Source of the DNA: Lachnospiraceae bacterium
Lineage (GTDB): Bacteria; Bacillota; Clostridia; Lachnospirales; Lachnospiraceae
Direction: 5' to 3'
DNA: 64,000 bases
NCBI GenBank assembly: GCA_029224965.1
Contig: JAQXVO010000030.1
Coordinates: 186,001-250,000, forward strand
The position numbers and the translations under genes were made by a program. Shown piece after piece: positions 17,641 through 27,748 of this stretch (position 1 is its first letter; the number at the start of each line of letters is the position of its first letter). The notes beneath the pieces are model-generated. The model was not told the origin of the DNA. It did not search any database and saw nothing but the letters and a program-made list of their open reading frames with translations.

Positions 17641-18891
17641 TTATCTCTTTTTTCCTCTTAAGAAATCCGGAACCGAGATATCATTGGGCTTTACATTGGG
17701 CTTGGGCTGAACCGGTGTATTCAGGTTCCTCTGAAAGTCCTCCTGAGGATTTCCCTGCATAGCGGTCGGATGGGGTGTACGGACCGGATCTACTGTGGAC
17801 CGCGGAGTCTGGGGATTTGCATAGACATTGCGATAGGCAGCTCCTGCATACCCACTGTTAACGCTTCTCTGGCCGTAGTTCATCTGGTTGTAGTTTCCAT
17901 TGATATGGGGAGCCTGAATGGTATCCTGGCCCTCAAGTCCGGTTGCAATAACGGTAACGGAAACCTCATCCTGCATGGACTCGTCATAGCGGCAGCCCCA
18001 GATGATATTGACATTCTCGCCTGCAAGCTCCTGAATATAGGATGCAGCCTCGCTTGCCTCCAGAAGGGACATATCACCGCTCATGGAAACCAGAGCATCG
18101 CTGGCACCCTGAATGGAGGTCTCCAGAAGAGGACTCTCGACTGCCATCTTGACAGCTTCCTGAGCTTTCTCGTCACCCTTGGCATAACCGATACCTATAT
18201 GGGCAATACCCTTGTCCTGCATGATGGTACGGACATCGGCGAAGTCCAGATTGATATCGCCGGGGTTATTGATGACATCGGTGATACCCTGAACGGACTG
18301 CTGAAGAACCTCATCGGCCTTCTGCAGAGCTTCCGGCATGGAAGTGTTTCTGGCTACGATCTGAAGCAGACGGTCATTGGGAACGATGATCAGTGTATCA
18401 ACTGCCTGACGGAGCTTTTCAATACCGGCTTCGGCATTCTTCATACGAACCTTGCCCTCGAAAGTGAAAGGCTTGGTGACAACGCCGACAGTCAGGATTC
18501 CCTGCTCTTTGGCGAGGGATGCAATAACGGGTGCTGCACCTGTTCCGGTACCGCCGCCCATTCCGCAGGTAACGAAAACCATATCCGCGCCCTTGATTGC
18601 TGCAGTCAGATCTTCCTGGCTCTCTTCTGCAGCCTTCTCACCGATTTCCGGATGAGCGCCTGCGCCGAGTCCCTTGGTTAGCTTCGCTCCGATCTGGATG
18701 GTGATCGGTGCCTTGCAGAGGGTCAGCGCCTGTTCATCGGTATTGACGCCGATCAGGGTAACCTCCTGGTCCATATTTGCCTCAACCATGCGGTTGATGG
18801 CGTTATTTCCGGCGCCGCCCGCACCGATAACAATAATCTTTGCCTTAGACTGAGCCTCCTGGCTCGGTGTAATATCTAAACCTAAACTCAA
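17641..18891 (-). CDS. ftsZ: Cell division protein FtsZ
   Basis: This 416-residue tubulin homologue polymerises into the Z ring. The GTP-binding signature [11 protein letters not shown] is at residues 112-122, with [14 protein letters not shown] near the N-terminus. A long variable linker ends in the conserved C-terminal peptide [12 protein letters not shown], which contacts membrane tethers. The start codon is TTG, with GGAGG upstream; no in-frame ATG precedes the conserved region. It is the last gene of the cluster. No ftsA is adjacent. Confidence 0.97.
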   Translation of the reverse strand: MSLGLDITPSQEAQSKAKIIVIGAGGAGNNAINRMVEANMDQEVTLIGVNTDEQALTLCKAPITIQIGAKLTKGLGAGAHPEIGEKAAEESQEDLTAAIKGADMVFVTCGMGGGTGTGAAPVIASLAKEQGILTVGVVTKPFTFEGKVRMKNAEAGIEKLRQAVDTLIIVPNDRLLQIVARNTSMPEALQKADEVLQQSVQGITDVINNPGDINLDFADVRTIMQDKGIAHIGIGYAKGDEKAQEAVKMAVESPLLETSIQGASDALVSMSGDMSLLEASEAASYIQELAGENVNIIWGCRYDESMQDEVSVTVIATGLEGQDTIQAPHINGNYNQMNYGQRSVNSGYAGAAYRNVYANPQTPRSTVDPVRTPHPTAMQGNPQEDFQRNLNTPVQPKPNVKPNDISVPDFLRGKKR

Positions 18892-19026
18892 GGTCGTTCC
18901 TCCTTCTAAAGGTCAGGAAAGGTTTTCTACCTGACAATCTAAGTTTTATTCTATAATTTCCACTAAATATATTCAACCGCTTTTTGCGGTTTTTCACAAA
19001 ATAAAGCACCAGGTATTGTGCTATAT

Positions 19027-19806
19027 TTACCCTTCGCTCTTTTCAAAGATGATATCCGTGTTCTCCGGAGTCCAGGTATCCAGATGGAGAGTCCCCTTCA
19101 GACCGGTCAGATGAGGGAGCAGATAAGGAAGACGCATGAGTTTTTCCTGCATATAGTCAAAGGTCCCGAAATCGTAAGTGATGTCCCCGCTCACTGCCGA
19201 AACCTCCCGATCTTCCTTGAAGGTCACGGAATCGGTCTTGATCCCGTACTTTTTCATGGCCTTGACGATCTGAAGCAGGGTCCGCCGGCAGCTCTTGTTA
19301 ATGGGAAGAAGCTCTCCTTTTGACGCCTTGCTGCAGCTGATACCGCTGACCGGAAGAAGGCCTGAGACCTGCCGGTCCGAAACCTCTTCCACGATACCGT
19401 CATCATTGAAGTAGGCCATCTTCCCGTCACTCAGAGAAATATAGCCCAGCAGGGTCGGCTCCTTGATTTTAATCTTTAAGGTATGGGGCGAAGTCAGGCT
19501 GACTGAGACCCTGCAGCTCTCACAGAAGGGCAAATTCTTTACCGGCTTTAAAATCCGCTTAACCACCTGGACCAGACCGTATTTCGTATATTTTCCTGTT
19601 ACGACCTGGCTTTCAATCTCCTGATCGGAAAGAATGTGATTTCCGCTCACTTCCACCGAGGTCGTCCGAAAGACCATGATGCAGAGGATATAGGCAAGAA
19701 TCAGTATCAGGGCCACCCCGATCAGTATATTCGGGAGATAGAAAATGGCCTTCGGCTTCTTCCTTTTCTTATGCGGTTTTCGCCGTCTTACGACTTCTTC
19801 ACTCAT
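19027..19806 (-). CDS. ftsQ: Cell division protein FtsQ/DivIB
   Basis: This protein of about 259 residues has a short basic cytoplasmic tail (VRRRKPHKKRKKPK), one membrane segment (about residues 23-47) and an external POTRA domain beginning at TTSVEVSGNHILSDQEI. That architecture is DivIB/FtsQ, which links early and late divisome proteins. I use the ATG at MSEEVV because AAGGA lies seven bases before it; a start five codons upstream (19821) is also possible. It follows ftsW and precedes ftsZ. Confidence 0.9.
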   Translation of the reverse strand: MSEEVVRRRKPHKKRKKPKAIFYLPNILIGVALILILAYILCIMVFRTTSVEVSGNHILSDQEIESQVVTGKYTKYGLVQVVKRILKPVKNLPFCESCRVSVSLTSPHTLKIKIKEPTLLGYISLSDGKMAYFNDDGIVEEVSDRQVSGLLPVSGISCSKASKGELLPINKSCRRTLLQIVKAMKKYGIKTDSVTFKEDREVSAVSGDITYDFGTFDYMQEKLMRLPYLLPHLTGLKGTLHLDTWTPENTDIIFEKSEG

Positions 19807-19855
19807 TGGCAAGTCCTTCATCCGGTTTACATTTCCTTATCAGACATATCCCTTA

Positions 19856-21025
19856 TCAGGCATAGAAATTAATCGATCGTGAAACATTCAGAGCAATCCC
19901 GATTTCTCCCATCAATATGATCAGTGCCGTACCTCCGTAGCTGATAAAGGGGAGGGTAATACCGGTATTGGGAATGGTATTGGTTACAACCGCAATATTC
20001 AGCACCACCTGAATGGCAATCTGGGCCATGATACCGACTACGATCAGGGATCCGGAAAGATCCACGGCATTGGTGGCGATAAAATACAGGCGGTAAAGAA
20101 AGAGGATAAAGAGGATGATCAGAATGACCGCTCCGAAGAGTCCCAGCTCCTCACAGATCAGAGAAAAGATCATGTCATTTCTGGCTTCCGGAACGAAACG
20201 CTTCTGCATGCCGGCGCCCAGACCTTTGCCGAAGATGCCGCCTGAGCCGATCGCATAGAGGCCCTGCAGGGTCTGATATCCCTTTTCGTACTTGGTCGGA
20301 TCCCGCCAGATCTTGATCCGGTCGCTCCGGTAGCCGGCGAAGGTGATAAAACCTGCAACAGCCGCCAGACCGACTCCCACAATGGTTAGCATGACCTTCC
20401 GGTTCTTCGAGACAACCAGAAGCATGAAAAACCAGATACCGGCCAGAATCACCGCTGTGGAGAGGTTGGTTGCCGCAATGGGAATCAGAAGCAGAACAAT
20501 CAGGAAAAAGGGCACTACAAGCTTCTTTGCCTTATCGACATTGGTTCCCATTTCCTCAAACAGTCTTGCAAAGAATACAATGGCCGCAGCCTTGGCAAGC
20601 TCTGACGGCTGCAGCTGAATGGGGCCCATCTGGAGCCAGCGGGAGGAACCGTTCCGGGACACACCGGCGAAGATAACGAGGATATTCAGACCAAAAGCAA
20701 GGACATAGATGATAGGGGCATGGCGGATCCAGAAATGATAGTCCAGCTTGGAAATGATGAACATGAGGAAGAAACCGCCCATGCTGAAAATCAGCTGCCG
20801 CTTGACCCAGTAGGCCGCATCGCCGTAGCTTAGGGAGGCGGTATAGGAGCTTGCGCTGTAGAGCATGACCATGCCGAAGGCCAGAAGGATCACCATGTAG
20901 AAGATCAGCTGGTAGTCAAAGTAACGGGTGCTCTCCAGCTTCTTCAGACGAATCATCCGCCGGCTGGAGAGCCTGCCGCCCTGGTCCTTATGATTTTTTG
21001 TTCTCTGAATCGTCTGCTCTGCCAT
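19856..21025 (-). CDS. ftsW: FtsW/RodA/SpoVE family peptidoglycan polymerase
   Basis: This 389-residue SEDS-family membrane protein has about ten hydrophobic segments. It shows the conserved pieces YSASSYTASL, LQPSELAKAAAIVFFARLF and TGITLPFISYGGTALI. SEDS proteins are glycosyltransferases that polymerise lipid II, here presumably with the FtsI-type transpeptidase of the same cluster. The N-terminal 30 residues are basic and cytoplasmic. SpoVE and RodA share these motifs, so the name FtsW rests on its position between murD and ftsQ. Confidence 0.93.
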   Translation of the reverse strand: MAEQTIQRTKNHKDQGGRLSSRRMIRLKKLESTRYFDYQLIFYMVILLAFGMVMLYSASSYTASLSYGDAAYWVKRQLIFSMGGFFLMFIISKLDYHFWIRHAPIIYVLAFGLNILVIFAGVSRNGSSRWLQMGPIQLQPSELAKAAAIVFFARLFEEMGTNVDKAKKLVVPFFLIVLLLIPIAATNLSTAVILAGIWFFMLLVVSKNRKVMLTIVGVGLAAVAGFITFAGYRSDRIKIWRDPTKYEKGYQTLQGLYAIGSGGIFGKGLGAGMQKRFVPEARNDMIFSLICEELGLFGAVILIILFILFLYRLYFIATNAVDLSGSLIVVGIMAQIAIQVVLNIAVVTNTIPNTGITLPFISYGGTALIILMGEIGIALNVSRSINFYA

Positions 21026-21112
21026 TCTTTCCTGGTTTCCCTTAAATCACATTTCCGGGGCTTGCCCGGCTCTTCTGCTTCAGTTTCTCTTTCCGGATGA
21101 TTATGGAAAGGC

Positions 21113-22477
21113 TTATTCCGGGAGTTTTCTTACATAGTCCTTGAAGAGATCGCCGCGCTGTTCATAGGACTTGAACATATCCCAGCTTGCGCAGGCCGGG
21201 GACAGAAGAACACAGTCTCCGCTCTCTGCCGCTTCATAGCACCTGTCGATGGCCTCTTCCAGACTGTTACAGAAGACATAGTCATGAAAACCGATCTTAT
21301 CGCAGGCCTCGGCAATCTTCTTCGCTGTAACACCGATCAAGGCCAGCTTCTTGACCTTTCCAGGGAAATGGGAAACCCATTCCGTGAAGTCATTGCCCTT
21401 GTCGAAGCCGCCCCCGATCAGGCAGGTCGGCCACTCCATGGCATCGACGGCCTTGATGGCGGCATCCGGGTTGGTTCCCTTGGAATCATTGTAGAAACGT
21501 ACCCCGCGCTTTTCACAGGTATATTCGATCCGGTGGGGAACGGCCTTGAAGTTCCGAAGAGCCTTACGAATATTGTCAAGAGAAACGCCCATGGCCTGGC
21601 CGAAGGCAATGGCTGCCAGGGCATTTTCATAGTTATGGGCGCCGACGATATTCAGCTCTTTGACATCCAGAATATCGGTCTTTTCCCCGGAGAATTCCGA
21701 GATCAGATGGCCATTTTCCACATACATGCCGCCCGGCACTGCTTCCTTCGAAGAAAAATAGACCACTCTGACCGTATTCTTTTCAGTCAGAGACTTGCCG
21801 AACTCGCGAAGAACGCTGTCCTCATAGTTCAGGATGACCACATCACCCTTCGTCTGGTTCTTCGTGATATTTTCCTTGGCCCTGATGTAATTCTCCATGG
21901 TATGGTGGCGGTTGAGATGGTCCGGAGTGATATTCAGGATGGCCGATACATGGGGATGAAATTCATCGATGGTTTCCAGCATGAAGGATGAAATCTCTGC
22001 AACGATCACACTGTCATCCCTTGTCTGATCTGCAACTCCGGTATAGGGGATGCCGATATTTCCGACAACAAAAACCGAATCAAAAGCTGTCTTCATGATT
22101 TCTCCGGTCAGGGACGTCGTCGTGGTCTTTCCGTTGGTTCCGGTGATGGCGCATACCGTGCCCTTGCCGAGCTCATAGGCCAGCTCGACCTCGCCCCAGA
22201 TTTTCAGACCATGCTCCCGCATCTGATCCACTACCGGAAGGTCAGTCGGAACGCCTGGGCTTAAGACGGCAATGTCAGCCTTTTCCAGGACTTCCTCCGG
22301 AAGATTTCCGGTGTAGATTGGAAGATCCTTCCAGTTTTCATGCTGATTCCGGAGATCCTCAGCGGAAAGCTTTTCATTTCCGTCATAGAGGATACAATCC
22401 TTACCCTCCCGAAGGAGAAGATCGATTGCTGCGATACCGGACTTGCCGGCGCCGACTACCAGATATATCTCACTCAT
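21113..22477 (-). CDS. murD: UDP-N-acetylmuramoylalanine-D-glutamate ligase
   Basis: This 454-residue Mur ligase adds D-glutamate to UDP-MurNAc-L-alanine in the cytoplasm. The N-terminal nucleotide-binding motif VVGAGKSGIAA, the ATP-binding AITGTNGKTTTT (about residues 109-120) and NDSKGTNPDAAIKA are all visible, and the length is normal. It lies between mraY and ftsW. The other Mur ligases (murC, murE, murF) and murG are not in this cluster. Confidence 0.96.
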   Translation of the reverse strand: MSEIYLVVGAGKSGIAAIDLLLREGKDCILYDGNEKLSAEDLRNQHENWKDLPIYTGNLPEEVLEKADIAVLSPGVPTDLPVVDQMREHGLKIWGEVELAYELGKGTVCAITGTNGKTTTTSLTGEIMKTAFDSVFVVGNIGIPYTGVADQTRDDSVIVAEISSFMLETIDEFHPHVSAILNITPDHLNRHHTMENYIRAKENITKNQTKGDVVILNYEDSVLREFGKSLTEKNTVRVVYFSSKEAVPGGMYVENGHLISEFSGEKTDILDVKELNIVGAHNYENALAAIAFGQAMGVSLDNIRKALRNFKAVPHRIEYTCEKRGVRFYNDSKGTNPDAAIKAVDAMEWPTCLIGGGFDKGNDFTEWVSHFPGKVKKLALIGVTAKKIAEACDKIGFHDYVFCNSLEEAIDRCYEAAESGDCVLLSPACASWDMFKSYEQRGDLFKDYVRKLPE

Positions 22478-22612
22478 ACTCTTCGCACTTTCTAATGAAA
22501 CTCCGGCTTTAAAGCCAACGATTAAAACAGAAGTCCTTATGGATTCTTCTGTCTGCTCTTCATTTCTTACGGGCTGATTTCAGACAGTCCTTTTTCAAAT
22601 CTTCAGGCTTTC

Positions 22613-23566
22613 TTACATGGCCATCCAGGCAAGGAAGGAAAGCAGAACGGTTACAACACCGAAAATGGTAACGACCTTGGTCTCCGACCAGCCGCCCAGC
22701 TCAAAATGATGATGAATGGGGGTCATACGGAAAATCCGCTTGCCATGGGTTGCCTTGAAGTAGGTTACCTGGATAATAACGGAAAGGACCTCGATCAGAT
22801 AGATGAAGCCGACAATCAGAATAAAAAGCGGCATCTGCATCATATAGGCCATGCCGGCAACAAAGCCGCCCAGGGCCAGGGATCCGGTGTCACCCATGAA
22901 GACCTTTGCCGGATGACAGTTGAAGCAGAGGAAGGCCATCAGAGCGCCTGCCATGATAAGGCCCATAACCTCCACGCTTCCGTTAAGACGGACAGACGCT
23001 GCGGCAAAGAAGAAGGCAACGACCAGTGTTACCGTCGATGCCAGGCCGTCCAGACCGTCAGTGAAATTGGTTCCATTGACCGTACCGATAACAGCAAAGA
23101 AAAGGATCGGTATGGCAGCCCAGCCGATATTGACCTTATTGCCGCCGGTAAAGGGAATCATCAGGTCCAGGGAAACATGGGAAAAATGAGTGATGTAATA
23201 GGCAAAGATCGCTGTAACCACGATCTGAAGCAGAAGCTTCTGCCAGGCCTTGAGTCCGTCTACCCGGTGAAGGATGACCTTCATGAAGTCATCGATGAAG
23301 CCGATCAGGCCGAAGCCCAGGGTCAGGATCAGGACCGGAATGATCTTCGGATTGGTGAAGCTATAGACAATCGATGAAATCGTAACCGCAAGAAGAATCG
23401 CAATTCCTCCCATAGTGGGCGTTCCGTTCTTCTTCTCATGGGATTTGATATAAGATCGTTCTGTCTGGTCTACCTTTTCCTTATTCAGAAAACGAATCAG
23501 GAAGGGGAGGCAGACAAGGCCGATCGCAAATGATAGAAACATGGAAGAAAGTTCTGCAATAGTCAT
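22613..23566 (-). CDS. mraY: Phospho-N-acetylmuramoyl-pentapeptide transferase
   Basis: This 317-residue integral membrane enzyme makes lipid I by transferring phospho-MurNAc-pentapeptide to undecaprenyl phosphate. It shows the family motifs TPTMGGIAIL, NGTNFTDGLDGLAST and HPAKVFMGDTGSLALGG with the catalytic aspartates, plus MTPIHHHFELGGWSE near the C-terminus. Membrane segments alternate along the whole length. It sits between ftsI and murD. Confidence 0.97.
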   Translation of the reverse strand: MTIAELSSMFLSFAIGLVCLPFLIRFLNKEKVDQTERSYIKSHEKKNGTPTMGGIAILLAVTISSIVYSFTNPKIIPVLILTLGFGLIGFIDDFMKVILHRVDGLKAWQKLLLQIVVTAIFAYYITHFSHVSLDLMIPFTGGNKVNIGWAAIPILFFAVIGTVNGTNFTDGLDGLASTVTLVVAFFFAAASVRLNGSVEVMGLIMAGALMAFLCFNCHPAKVFMGDTGSLALGGFVAGMAYMMQMPLFILIVGFIYLIEVLSVIIQVTYFKATHGKRIFRMTPIHHHFELGGWSETKVVTIFGVVTVLLSFLAWMAM

Positions 23567-23725
23567 TTTCTTTTCCTTTTCATAAACCTCGCTCGATTAT
23601 TTTACGGACATTACTATAGCACGTTCGCCCTGTATTTGTCGTTTCAGATCCAATGCATTCTGTCATTTTCGATCTGACATGCAGCCGATCAGGGCCTGTG
23701 TCTTTCCATATATCCCTCTGCCTCT

Positions 23726-25687
23726 TTAATGATTGGAATTTGCAGAAGAGGAATCCGTCTCTCCGACGGCCTGGGAATCATAAGTCTGAACGCCCGCTGC
23801 TTCTTCCTCGGCAATGGTCGGAATGTTGAGATACGGCATGATCTGGGTCAGGATTTCCCGGGTCAGGTCCTTGGAAACTGTGCTCGCCGACTGATTGTCA
23901 ATGTGTGGCTGGTCGACAACCACATAGGTTACCAGCTGGGGATTCTCCGCAGGAACCGCACTGACAAAGGACAGAAGGTAGTTGCCGTTTCCTCGAGGCA
24001 GTTTCTCGGCGGTACCGGTCTTTCCGGCAACACTGTAGCCGTCGACATTGGCAAGCTTACCGGTGCCATTCCGGACAACCGTTCTTAAATACTTTCTCAA
24101 GAGATTGGAGGTCTCCTGGGAAATGGTCTCCTTCTGAACCACCGGCTCTATGGTTTTCACTACATTTCCGCTGCTGTCCTGGAGAGCCGTCACTATATGA
24201 GGCTGATAGAGCTTTCCGCCGTTCACAACCGAACAGAAGGCCGATGCCAGCTGAATCATGCTGGTATTGAAGCCCTGGCCGAAGGAATTGACAGCCAGGT
24301 TGATAGGCTTCTTTAAGCCTTCCACATCATAAAGGAGGCCGGCTGTGCTGGCTTCGCCAGGAAGATCGATGCCGGTCTTCTGACCGAAGCCGAACAGGGA
24401 CTGATACTTGGAAAAGATCTCCGGTCCCTCGGCCTGGGCCATCTTAATCAGAGCCGAATCGCAGGAATCCCGGAGAGCATCCTCGACGGTCTCGGTTCCA
24501 TGGCCCGAATGTTTCCAGCAGTGGACAATGTCCGGTCCGATCTGGTTGGCTCCAGTACATCCAAAGGTTGAATTGGTACTGAAGGATCCGCTTTCCAGTC
24601 CGGCCGCTACAGTGAAAGGTTTAAATGTAGACCCGGGCTCGTAGCTTGCCGATACCGTGAAATTCTGCCAGAGATTATTGAGGAAATTCATCTTGTCGTC
24701 ATCCGACATGGCATTCTGCTGATCCTGGGTAAAGAAACTGTTCAGATCTCTCGGATTGTTCAGATCAAAATAGGGATAGGAAACCATGGAGTAGATGGTT
24801 CCGTCATTGGGATTCATGACGATGACGCCGATATGCTCGGCTCCTGTCGCCTGGTCTCCGCGGACGGAATCCGCCCAGTCGGAAACAACCTTCTCGACCG
24901 TCGACTGAATATTGGTATCGATTGAAGTGACAACCGTTTCCCCGTTCTTGGGCTCGATGACGGTCCGCTCCACATCCGAATCGTCGTTGACATAGCCATA
25001 GGACCGGCCGTTGACACCGTTCAGGACAGAATTGTATTCAAGCTCCAGTCCGTTGACACCCTGATCTCCGCTTGCCGCAAAGCCGATGACAGAAGCCGCC
25101 AGGGATCCGTAAGGATACTGACGGACATACTCTTTCTCGGTCCAGATACCGTAGACCTCATTGTTCCTGGTCTTGTCCGACTTTCGTTTTGCAACGTCCT
25201 CGTCGAACTTTTTCTTTTCCTCATAGCTGACCTTTTTTGCAAGGACATCATACTGCTTGTTGGGGCTCTTCTTGAGATCCTTTCTGGCCTTTTCGACATC
25301 GACCTCCGGGAAGCACTCGGACAGAGCCTCCATGGTCGAGTCGACAAGCTCCGGCTCTTCATTTAAAGCCTTGCAGTCGAGAACGACGTTATAGACATCG
25401 ATGGAGGAAGCCAGTACCGTGCCCTTGGAATCCACGATATTGCCCCTCTGAAAGGGAATGGTCCTGCTGGAGTATTCCTGCTGGGCCAGAACAATCTTCT
25501 CGAATTTACTGCCGCTGGTGGTCTGAATATACATCAGGCGGAAAATCAGGCCAATAAAAAGAACGCAGATCAAGCCGAAAACGATTAATAGCTTTTTCTG
25601 CATTCTTAATGTCAGTCTGTCAAGTTTCCTGACCTTATGGTGTCTTCTGTGCCTGTAAGGCCTGTTTTCGTCAAAACGGTAAGCCAT
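23726..25687 (-). CDS. ftsI: Class B penicillin-binding protein (FtsI/SpoVD-like transpeptidase)
   Basis: This 653-residue transpeptidase crosslinks septal peptidoglycan. It has a basic cytoplasmic tail, one membrane anchor (about residues 33-53), a pedestal domain and a C-terminal transpeptidase domain. The active serine lies in PGSTFKPFT (SxxK at residues 353-356), and the KTG triad is in VAGKTGTAEK. The SxN motif reads SCD (residues 408-410, codons at 24458-24466), which is unusual. No PASTA domain follows, which argues for a divisional FtsI role rather than a full-length SpoVD. It follows ftsL. Confidence 0.94.
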   Translation of the reverse strand: MAYRFDENRPYRHRRHHKVRKLDRLTLRMQKKLLIVFGLICVLFIGLIFRLMYIQTTSGSKFEKIVLAQQEYSSRTIPFQRGNIVDSKGTVLASSIDVYNVVLDCKALNEEPELVDSTMEALSECFPEVDVEKARKDLKKSPNKQYDVLAKKVSYEEKKKFDEDVAKRKSDKTRNNEVYGIWTEKEYVRQYPYGSLAASVIGFAASGDQGVNGLELEYNSVLNGVNGRSYGYVNDDSDVERTVIEPKNGETVVTSIDTNIQSTVEKVVSDWADSVRGDQATGAEHIGVIVMNPNDGTIYSMVSYPYFDLNNPRDLNSFFTQDQQNAMSDDDKMNFLNNLWQNFTVSASYEPGSTFKPFTVAAGLESGSFSTNSTFGCTGANQIGPDIVHCWKHSGHGTETVEDALRDSCDSALIKMAQAEGPEIFSKYQSLFGFGQKTGIDLPGEASTAGLLYDVEGLKKPINLAVNSFGQGFNTSMIQLASAFCSVVNGGKLYQPHIVTALQDSSGNVVKTIEPVVQKETISQETSNLLRKYLRTVVRNGTGKLANVDGYSVAGKTGTAEKLPRGNGNYLLSFVSAVPAENPQLVTYVVVDQPHIDNQSASTVSKDLTREILTQIMPYLNIPTIAEEEAAGVQTYDSQAVGETDSSSANSNH

Positions 25688-25712
25688 GCTGCTCCTGTCT
25701 CCACGCGAATTC

Positions 25713-26177
25713 TTATTTCACATCATCATACTGGTTCATATAATCGTTATCATCGACAGTATAATACACGATCTGACCGTCTCCTGCATAGACCATTCCC
25801 AGAGAATTCTGTGCGGTATCCTTGATCTGATTCAGGTTCTCGGAAGCGCTGATCCGGTTCTTCTCGGCGGAGTTGTCAGCCTTCAGAGCAGAAATCTCAT
25901 CCTCAAGATTTGCGACCTTCCGCATGGTGGTCTGGGTTTCTGCCTGGAGATAGACATAACCAAAGAATGCGACTGCACAGACGGCAGCTGTAATGCAGAG
26001 GCGGATGGTATGGCGGCGGGATCTGGTCATAGCCTTCTTCTTCCGGTCTTCTCTTTCCTTGCGTGCCTTGTTTCTCCGTCTCCGTTCCTCAGCTTCTCTT
26101 TCCTCACGGGTGGGAATCGGAACGGTATGTACTCTTACTGCATTGCCATCATAGCTGTACTTCTGGACTTCTGTCAT
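25713..26177 (-). CDS. ftsL: FtsL-like septum formation protein
   Basis: This 154-residue protein has a charged cytoplasmic half (about 60 residues rich in Glu, Arg and Lys), one membrane segment (about 63-83) and a short coiled-coil stretch with DEISALKADNSAEKNRI. That is the layout of FtsL, a divisome bitopic protein that pairs with DivIC/FtsB. The sequence itself is poorly conserved, so the name depends on its position between rsmH and the penicillin-binding protein gene. Confidence 0.87.
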   Translation of the reverse strand: MTEVQKYSYDGNAVRVHTVPIPTREEREAEERRRRNKARKEREDRKKKAMTRSRRHTIRLCITAAVCAVAFFGYVYLQAETQTTMRKVANLEDEISALKADNSAEKNRISASENLNQIKDTAQNSLGMVYAGDGQIVYYTVDDNDYMNQYDDVK

Positions 26178-26190
26178 AGTCGCACCCCCA

Positions 26191-27165
26191 TCAATCGGTT
26201 ACTTTGATTTTTCTTTTTGTTTTATCGGTATCTCTTTCGAAAACTCTTAAGTGTGCGCTCTTGGATCTGGAGTTTTCCTTTAACTCTTCCTCGGAAGGAA
26301 GAATCGGTTTTCTGGTAATGACCTTTCCTTTGGAAACAGCTCCGCAGACACAGACCGGAAATTCCGGCGGGCAGGTGCATGGGTTTTCATTCTTCCGGAA
26401 ATTATTCTTTACAATATGATCTTCCAGGGACTGGAAGGTGATCACACAGAGCCGGCCGCCTTCATTTAAGAGACCGATCATTCCGTCCAGGCTGTTTTCC
26501 AGAATGGTCAGCTCTCGGTTCAGTTCAATCCGGATGGCCTGATAGGTTCTCTTGGCCGGATGGCCGCCGGTCCTTCTGGCCTTGGCCGGAATGGCATGTT
26601 CGATAATCCGGTTCAGATCTCCTGCAGTTTCAATCGGATGCTTCTGCCGCTCTTCCACGATATGCTTTGCAATATTGTGGGCGAAGCGGTCCTCGCCGTA
26701 ATCCCGGATGATCCGGTAGAGATCTTCTCTCGAATAGGTATTGACAATGTCTCTGGCGGTCTTGGGATTTCTTTGATCCATCCGCATATCCAGAGGTGCA
26801 TCCTCCTGCATATAGGAAAATCCCCGCTCAGGAGTATCCAGCTGAAAGGAGGAAACTCCAAGGTCTAAAACAATGCCATCAACCTTTTCAATTCCAAGCT
26901 TGTGGACTTCTTCCACCATGTTTTCGTAGTTGGAACGGATCATTGTCACCTGATCCTTGTAATCCGACAGGCGTTCCGTGGCTGCTTTTATGGCATCCGC
27001 ATCCTGATCAAAACAGATCATCCGGCCTTTGGGTCCCAGGTGTTTTAAGATTTCAAGAGAATGTCCGCCCCCGCCGACGGTTCCGTCGACATAGATACCG
27101 TCCTTTTTGATTTTCAGAGCATCGATGGTCTCATGAAGGAGAACCGAATAGTGTTTGAATTCCAT
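26191..27165 (-). CDS. rsmH: 16S rRNA N4-methylcytidine-1402 methyltransferase
   Basis: RsmH methylates C1402 of 16S rRNA using S-adenosylmethionine. The SAM-binding motif [15 protein letters not shown], the segment [11 protein letters not shown] and the C-terminal [13 protein letters not shown] are clear. The start is [12 protein letters not shown], preceded by GGGAGGAG and giving 324 residues; the open frame extends upstream into mraZ but that part is not homologous-looking. It is the second gene of the cluster. Confidence 0.96.
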   Translation of the reverse strand: MEFKHYSVLLHETIDALKIKKDGIYVDGTVGGGGHSLEILKHLGPKGRMICFDQDADAIKAATERLSDYKDQVTMIRSNYENMVEEVHKLGIEKVDGIVLDLGVSSFQLDTPERGFSYMQEDAPLDMRMDQRNPKTARDIVNTYSREDLYRIIRDYGEDRFAHNIAKHIVEERQKHPIETAGDLNRIIEHAIPAKARRTGGHPAKRTYQAIRIELNRELTILENSLDGMIGLLNEGGRLCVITFQSLEDHIVKNNFRKNENPCTCPPEFPVCVCGAVSKGKVITRKPILPSEEELKENSRSKSAHLRVFERDTDKTKRKIKVTD

Positions 27166-27181
27166 CTGTCTCCTCCCTAAG

Positions 27182-27619
27182 TCAGATGCTGAGTCCGAGA
27201 TCTGCCATATGCTCGGCGATCTGATCCATATCCTGATCGTCGTAGGCATTATTCTCATCCCAGCGGTTCTTGTCCCAGATCTCAACCCGGTCCAGTACAC
27301 CGACCAGAACCACGTCCTTTTCCAGTCCGGCAAAGCTTCTCAATGTCGCCGGAAGGAGGATCCGTCCCTGCTTGTCCAGTTCCATCTGTGCAGCACCGGC
27401 AAAGAAGAAACGGGAGAACTTACGGGCGTCCTTTGTGGTCAGAGGAACCTCCCGGAAACGCTTCTCAATGTTCTGCCACTCTTCCTTGGGATAGGCGAAG
27501 AGGCATCCGTCCAGCCCTTTTGTGACGACAAATTTGTCGCCCAGCTCCTCACGAAGCTTTGCAGGAATGATCAGTCTTCCCTTGGGATCAATAGAATGAC
27601 TGTACTCTCCCATGAACAT
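27182..27619 (-). CDS. mraZ: Transcriptional regulator MraZ
   Basis: MraZ is a small SpoVT/AbrB-fold DNA-binding protein that controls the division and cell-wall cluster from its own promoter. The N-terminal [20 protein letters not shown] and the internal second half-repeat ([18 protein letters not shown]) are both present. I start at MFMGEY, with GGAGGTG seven bases upstream; length 145. Its binding sites lie directly upstream, which supports autoregulation. Confidence 0.95.
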   Translation of the reverse strand: MFMGEYSHSIDPKGRLIIPAKLREELGDKFVVTKGLDGCLFAYPKEEWQNIEKRFREVPLTTKDARKFSRFFFAGAAQMELDKQGRILLPATLRSFAGLEKDVVLVGVLDRVEIWDKNRWDENNAYDDQDMDQIAEHMADLGLSI

Positions 27620-27670
27620 GTCGGACACCTCCTTCCCCTTCATATTTCAATGCTGTATCTTCCGGAACAA

Positions 27671-27710
27671 AGCTGACACTTTTCACCACTTTATTCCACT
27701 TTTCACCACT
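27671..27710 (-). promoter_or_regulatory. MraZ-box array (four direct repeats)
   Basis: Four repeats beginning AGTG lie exactly 10 bp apart on the minus strand; the first three read AGTGG and the last AGTGT. The repeat bodies are AGTGGTGAAA, AGTGGAATAA, AGTGGTGAAA and AGTGTCAGCT. Spacing of one helical turn on the same face of the DNA is the known pattern for MraZ octamer binding. The array starts about 10 bases downstream of the predicted -10 box. Confidence 0.85.
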
Positions 27711-27719
27711 ACAAGTCAT

Positions 27720-27748
27720 ATATTAATGGTTCACGGAGGGAAAATCAA
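27720..27748 (-). promoter_or_regulatory. Promoter of the division and cell-wall cluster
   Basis: On the minus strand TTGATT (27743-27748), a 17-bp spacer and TAATAT (27720-27725) fit a vegetative promoter. The start point would fall at the edge of the MraZ-box array, so bound MraZ could block transcription. Confidence 0.55.
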
